From positions 744,001-808,000 of the forward strand of contig OY771913.1 in NCBI GenBank assembly GCA_963674975.1: DNA of 64,000 nt, read 5' to 3'. Origin of the DNA: UBA4781 sp963674975 (GTDB lineage: Bacteria > Chloroflexota > Anaerolineae > Anaerolineales > Anaerolineaceae). The first letter of the stretch is position 1, and each line of letters opens with the position of its first letter. The notes beneath the pieces were generated by a model. That model saw only the letters and a list, made by a program, of their open reading frames with translations. It had not been told where the DNA came from and searched no databases. Positions 61,245 to 64,000 of the stretch are shown in pieces. Position numbers and translations under genes: made by a program.

Positions 61245-63146
61245 TCAACCTGATGACTTCAGTTTGCGGATTTCTCCCGCTCTCTCCGTAACACCGATCT
61301 TATCCATGGAATCCAGAAATGCCAACGCATACTTGCGGCTGGTTTGCAGAAGATCGCGGAACTGTGCAAGAGTGATCTGCCCATGCTGTTTGAGGAATTG
61401 GAGCAATTTTTCTTTCATAAAATTGAATTCCTCATCACGGAATACGATCTCATCATCAACCTGAACCAATTTTCCCGTAAATAACAGTGCCTGGAAAATT
61501 TCCTGCCCTACTATTTCCCGGATCATTCCGGAGGCAGGTGGAGCAAAGGGCTGTTTTTGCATAAGCTCATTCAAACGGGCAATTTTTCTCATATCATTTT
61601 CAGAAAATTGAATTTCATGCTCTTTTTTACAAATATATTCACCTATCAATTGAATATCATTCTTTAATAATTTCTGTTCGAGAACAGCACGCAATACTGC
61701 TTCTTCAACATGGGATTCTTTGCTCATGGATAACAATCGGATTCCCGGTGCTAAAGTCGATTTACCATATACAAGAGATAAAGAGTCAGCTATAACAGTA
61801 CTCAATTTTTCTAACTGTTGTCTGGTAGTAAAGAACTGCACTGTTTTTTTCAATGCTCCGGCAGAGAACATCACAAATTCAGGATACTTTCTAAAATTCT
61901 CCACTTCCTCCGCAAATACAAATCCGTTTTTAAGCAGGGTTTCTTGCAGAATGCTTTCCGATACGATCTTTGTTTCTTCAGCCAGGAGAGAAAAAACCTC
62001 CCAGCTTGAACCAGAAAGTTGTGCTTCAAGATTCCGCAGTGTTTTTTCTGCATGACGCTTGTAACGTCTTTTGGGGTCAGTACTAATGATCTGCCCTCCC
62101 CCAATTGTCTCTTGAGGAGAAGGACGGCGAATCACAAAATGATCATTTTTCCACGCGACCAGTGGAGCTGACAGCTCCAGTTGAACCAGCCCGGTTTCAC
62201 CCGGGTTTATTCTATCCTTCCCCAGAACGCGCACGCGGGTCAGAACCTCCGCAGTACCGTGAAAGAGTTTTACCTGATCATTATGCTTCAAAGCGTGATT
62301 GGCAGCCGGAACAATGCTGACCCGGGCATCCAGTCGTGTGGCAGGTTTTACGCTGCCCGGTTCGACCACGACATTCCCCCGGCTGATCTCACCGGTATCT
62401 ACACCAGCGATATTCAAAGCCACCCGGCTGTTGGGTACAGCCTCTTCGACCTTTGTTTTATGAGATTCGATACCTCGAATGCGACCAAATTTCCCTGCCG
62501 GTAGGATCTCCACTTCATCACCGAGATGGATGCTGCCATTCAGCAGCGTACCCGTTACAACAGTTCCAAATCCTTTTATGGAAAAAACGCGATCAACTGC
62601 CAGTCGTGGTTTCCCTTTTCCTACTTTTCTCTTTATATGCGAAAAAATATTCTGGAGGTGATCAATAAGTTCAGGCAGTCCTTCACCGGTCACTGCGGAT
62701 ACCTTCACCATTTGAAAATCCTGCAAATGGGTATCCTGCACTGCATCGCGGATATCTTTTTCAACCAGATCCATCCATTCCTGATCCTGGACAAGGTCAG
62801 ATTTGGTAACCGCGATCAAGCCGTTATCGATCCCCAGCAGATCCAGGATCGTTATATGCTCAACCGTCTGGGGCATTACTCCCTCATCAGCAGCTACCAC
62901 GATCAAGACTGCATCGATACTGCCAACACCAGCCAGCATATTCTCAATGAAATCTCGATGCCCCGGTACATCCACAATACCCACCTCATCTCCAGATGGG
63001 AGGGTGAACCAGGCAAAACCAAGATCGATGGTCATCTGCCGTTTTTGTTCTTCTGCAAGGCGGTCTGGATCAATTCCGGTTAATGTTTTGACCAGAGTAG
63101 ATTTACCATGGTCAACATGACCGGCAGTAGCAAGCACATATTTCAT
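61245..63146 (-). CDS. selB: Selenocysteine-specific elongation factor SelB
   Basis: 633 aa GTPase that delivers Sec-tRNA to UGA codons with SECIS elements. N-terminal GTPase GHVDHGKST (about residues 8-16), DVPGHRDF and TKSD are EF-Tu-like. The later domains are followed by C-terminal winged-helix repeats, one near KLLQFLKQHGQITLAQFRDLL, which bind SECIS RNA. Length fits SelB, not EF-Tu (about 395). Implies that the organism makes selenoproteins. selA, selD and tRNA-Sec are not in the window. Confidence 0.93.
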   Translation of the reverse strand: MKYVLATAGHVDHGKSTLVKTLTGIDPDRLAEEQKRQMTIDLGFAWFTLPSGDEVGIVDVPGHRDFIENMLAGVGSIDAVLIVVAADEGVMPQTVEHITILDLLGIDNGLIAVTKSDLVQDQEWMDLVEKDIRDAVQDTHLQDFQMVKVSAVTGEGLPELIDHLQNIFSHIKRKVGKGKPRLAVDRVFSIKGFGTVVTGTLLNGSIHLGDEVEILPAGKFGRIRGIESHKTKVEEAVPNSRVALNIAGVDTGEISRGNVVVEPGSVKPATRLDARVSIVPAANHALKHNDQVKLFHGTAEVLTRVRVLGKDRINPGETGLVQLELSAPLVAWKNDHFVIRRPSPQETIGGGQIISTDPKRRYKRHAEKTLRNLEAQLSGSSWEVFSLLAEETKIVSESILQETLLKNGFVFAEEVENFRKYPEFVMFSAGALKKTVQFFTTRQQLEKLSTVIADSLSLVYGKSTLAPGIRLLSMSKESHVEEAVLRAVLEQKLLKNDIQLIGEYICKKEHEIQFSENDMRKIARLNELMQKQPFAPPASGMIREIVGQEIFQALLFTGKLVQVDDEIVFRDEEFNFMKEKLLQFLKQHGQITLAQFRDLLQTSRKYALAFLDSMDKIGVTERAGEIRKLKSSG

Positions 63147-63169
63147 ATCTACATTTTAGTTCAGGTTCG

Positions 63170-64000
63170 CTATTTCCCCTCTATATTGTCAAAAGCATCT
63201 TTCCATGTATTAGCCATTTTGGTCAGGTTTATCATACCCTTCTGAATTTCGCTGCTCATCACGCCCAATAGATCACGGATATCATTGGCTTGATCTTCGA
63301 CAAGAAGAATCCGTGTTTTCAATTCATCCATACGGTTGGTAAAGGAAGACTGTTTTTCTTCATTGATCAAGGAGAAGTTAGACCAATTCTTTTCGACCTC
63401 GCTTCTAAAGCTGCTCCAATCTTTTTGATATTTGGTCTCAAAAAGCTGGTAGAGTTCCGTGATCTCTTTCAGCCGCCGTTCGTAGGATGCTTTCATATCA
63501 TCGAGTCCATTCCCTATTTGCGTAAGGTCTTTTTCTTTTCTGGTGATCCTTTCCAGCATCAGTGATATCTTCTGCATTTCTTCAGAAGTTTTATTCTGTA
63601 TCTCTTCAAAACGCATTTCGCGTTGTTTTTGTGCGATCTCCTGCTGCTCAAGGAAAGCAGTCTGGGCGGTCTTTCGCTGTGTTTCGGATGCTTTCAATTC
63701 CGTAACCTGTACTTCAAGCGGTTTGATGGTATCAAGAAGCGCGGCGAGTTTGCCAGCCAATTCCGCCTGCTGCTTTCTGAATTGCGTTAAATCATCCCCA
63801 ATGATCTCGAGCCTGTTGCGAACACTTTGAACATCTTTCTTTTGTATCTCCTGGTCACGGCGAACATTTTCATCGCTTTTTAATTTTGCATTCACACTTT
63901 GCTCGATCTTTTCAACAGTCTCAAGCAAATGGGAATCTTCTGTTTTATATGCATTGATCTTTTTATCCAGCTCTGATTTGAGCCTGGTATCCAGACGATC
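63170..64000 (-). CDS. Coiled-coil protein, 5' end beyond the window
   Basis: The frame is open to the right edge, and the first candidate start inside the window is a TTG at 63928, which is probably internal. Visible sequence (about 276 aa) is nearly all heptad-like helix rich in E, K, Q and R (for example RFEEIQNKTSEEMQKIS). No membrane segment. It ends 23 bp before selB on the same strand and is probably cotranscribed. I do not recognise the family. It could be a structural, septal or chromosome-associated protein. Confidence 0.8.
   Translation of the reverse strand, partial: DRLDTRLKSELDKKINAYKTEDSHLLETVEKIEQSVNAKLKSDENVRRDQEIQKKDVQSVRNRLEIIGDDLTQFRKQQAELAGKLAALLDTIKPLEVQVTELKASETQRKTAQTAFLEQQEIAQKQREMRFEEIQNKTSEEMQKISLMLERITRKEKDLTQIGNGLDDMKASYERRLKEITELYQLFETKYQKDWSSFRSEVEKNWSNFSLINEEKQSSFTNRMDELKTRILLVEDQANDIRDLLGVMSSEIQKGMINLTKMANTWKDAFDNIEGK

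Noticed and set aside
1..64000. tRNA genes, CRISPR arrays, IS elements, phage genes
   Set aside because: Scanned by eye on both strands. No cloverleaf with TTCRA loop, no spaced repeat array and no transposase or integrase were seen.

Overview
The window looks like a chromosomal segment of a strictly anaerobic, fermentative bacterium. The best guess is Anaerolineae (Chloroflexota). This is inferred from moderate GC content, sugar ABC and PTS uptake, pyruvate phosphate dikinase, a tungsten-type aldehyde:ferredoxin oxidoreductase, SelB, many 'TPTPTP'-style lipoprotein linkers, and ribosomal proteins L31 and L21 with unusual C-terminal extensions. I could not test this by database search. I see no rRNA, tRNA, CRISPR array, transposase or phage genes.

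Layout. 1-5165: a sugar ABC uptake operon on the minus strand (binding lipoprotein, PHP phosphoesterase, two permeases, and a further gene cut by the left edge), divergent from a DeoR-family repressor. 5565-15838: a catabolic island of a SorC-family regulator, an UlaD-like decarboxylase homologue, a class I aldolase, an SDR, a D-2-hydroxyacid dehydrogenase, an ascorbate-type PTS (IIB, IIC, IIA), a phosphotriesterase-family lactonase and an aldehyde:ferredoxin oxidoreductase. A TTTGTGC motif recurs in both divergent promoter regions and suggests one regulon. 15927-21058: ATP-grasp ligase, two unknown proteins, a methyltransferase and a membrane glycosyltransferase-like protein. 21154-23303: a serine hydrolase followed by a TtuB/TtuA-like tRNA thiolation pair. 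23356-25738: glutamine synthetase, preceded by a long structured leader that ends in an intrinsic terminator, and PlsY.

26362-36755 is the most unusual region. It is a compact minus-strand operon encoding two paralogous FtsX/MacB-type permeases, one LolD/MacB-type ATPase and two tandem beta-propeller lipoproteins. One permease (1446 aa) carries a complete M1-type zinc metallopeptidase domain at its C-terminus. A convergent lipoprotein gene beside it is broken by a one-base shift at an A-run.

36923-44859: RecA, a C39-like protease, an SAH/MTA salvage group (AhcY, PfkB kinase, MtnA) and a TPR-lytic transglycosylase lipoprotein. 44917-51171: PPDK, NagA, a lactate permease and a small lipoprotein. 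51208-54993: FAD oxidoreductase, SppA-like protease and a DUF4350-like protein. 55083-59608: a tight tdk-hpt-cca-hydrolase-DUF362 operon. 59730-64000: L31 (fused to an RNAP alpha-CTD-like domain), L27, L21 (with a histone-like tail), SelB and a coiled-coil protein cut by the right edge.

As a whole, the genes describe carbohydrate uptake and oxidation with ferredoxin-linked aldehyde oxidation, around a housekeeping core of nucleotide salvage, translation and recombination.
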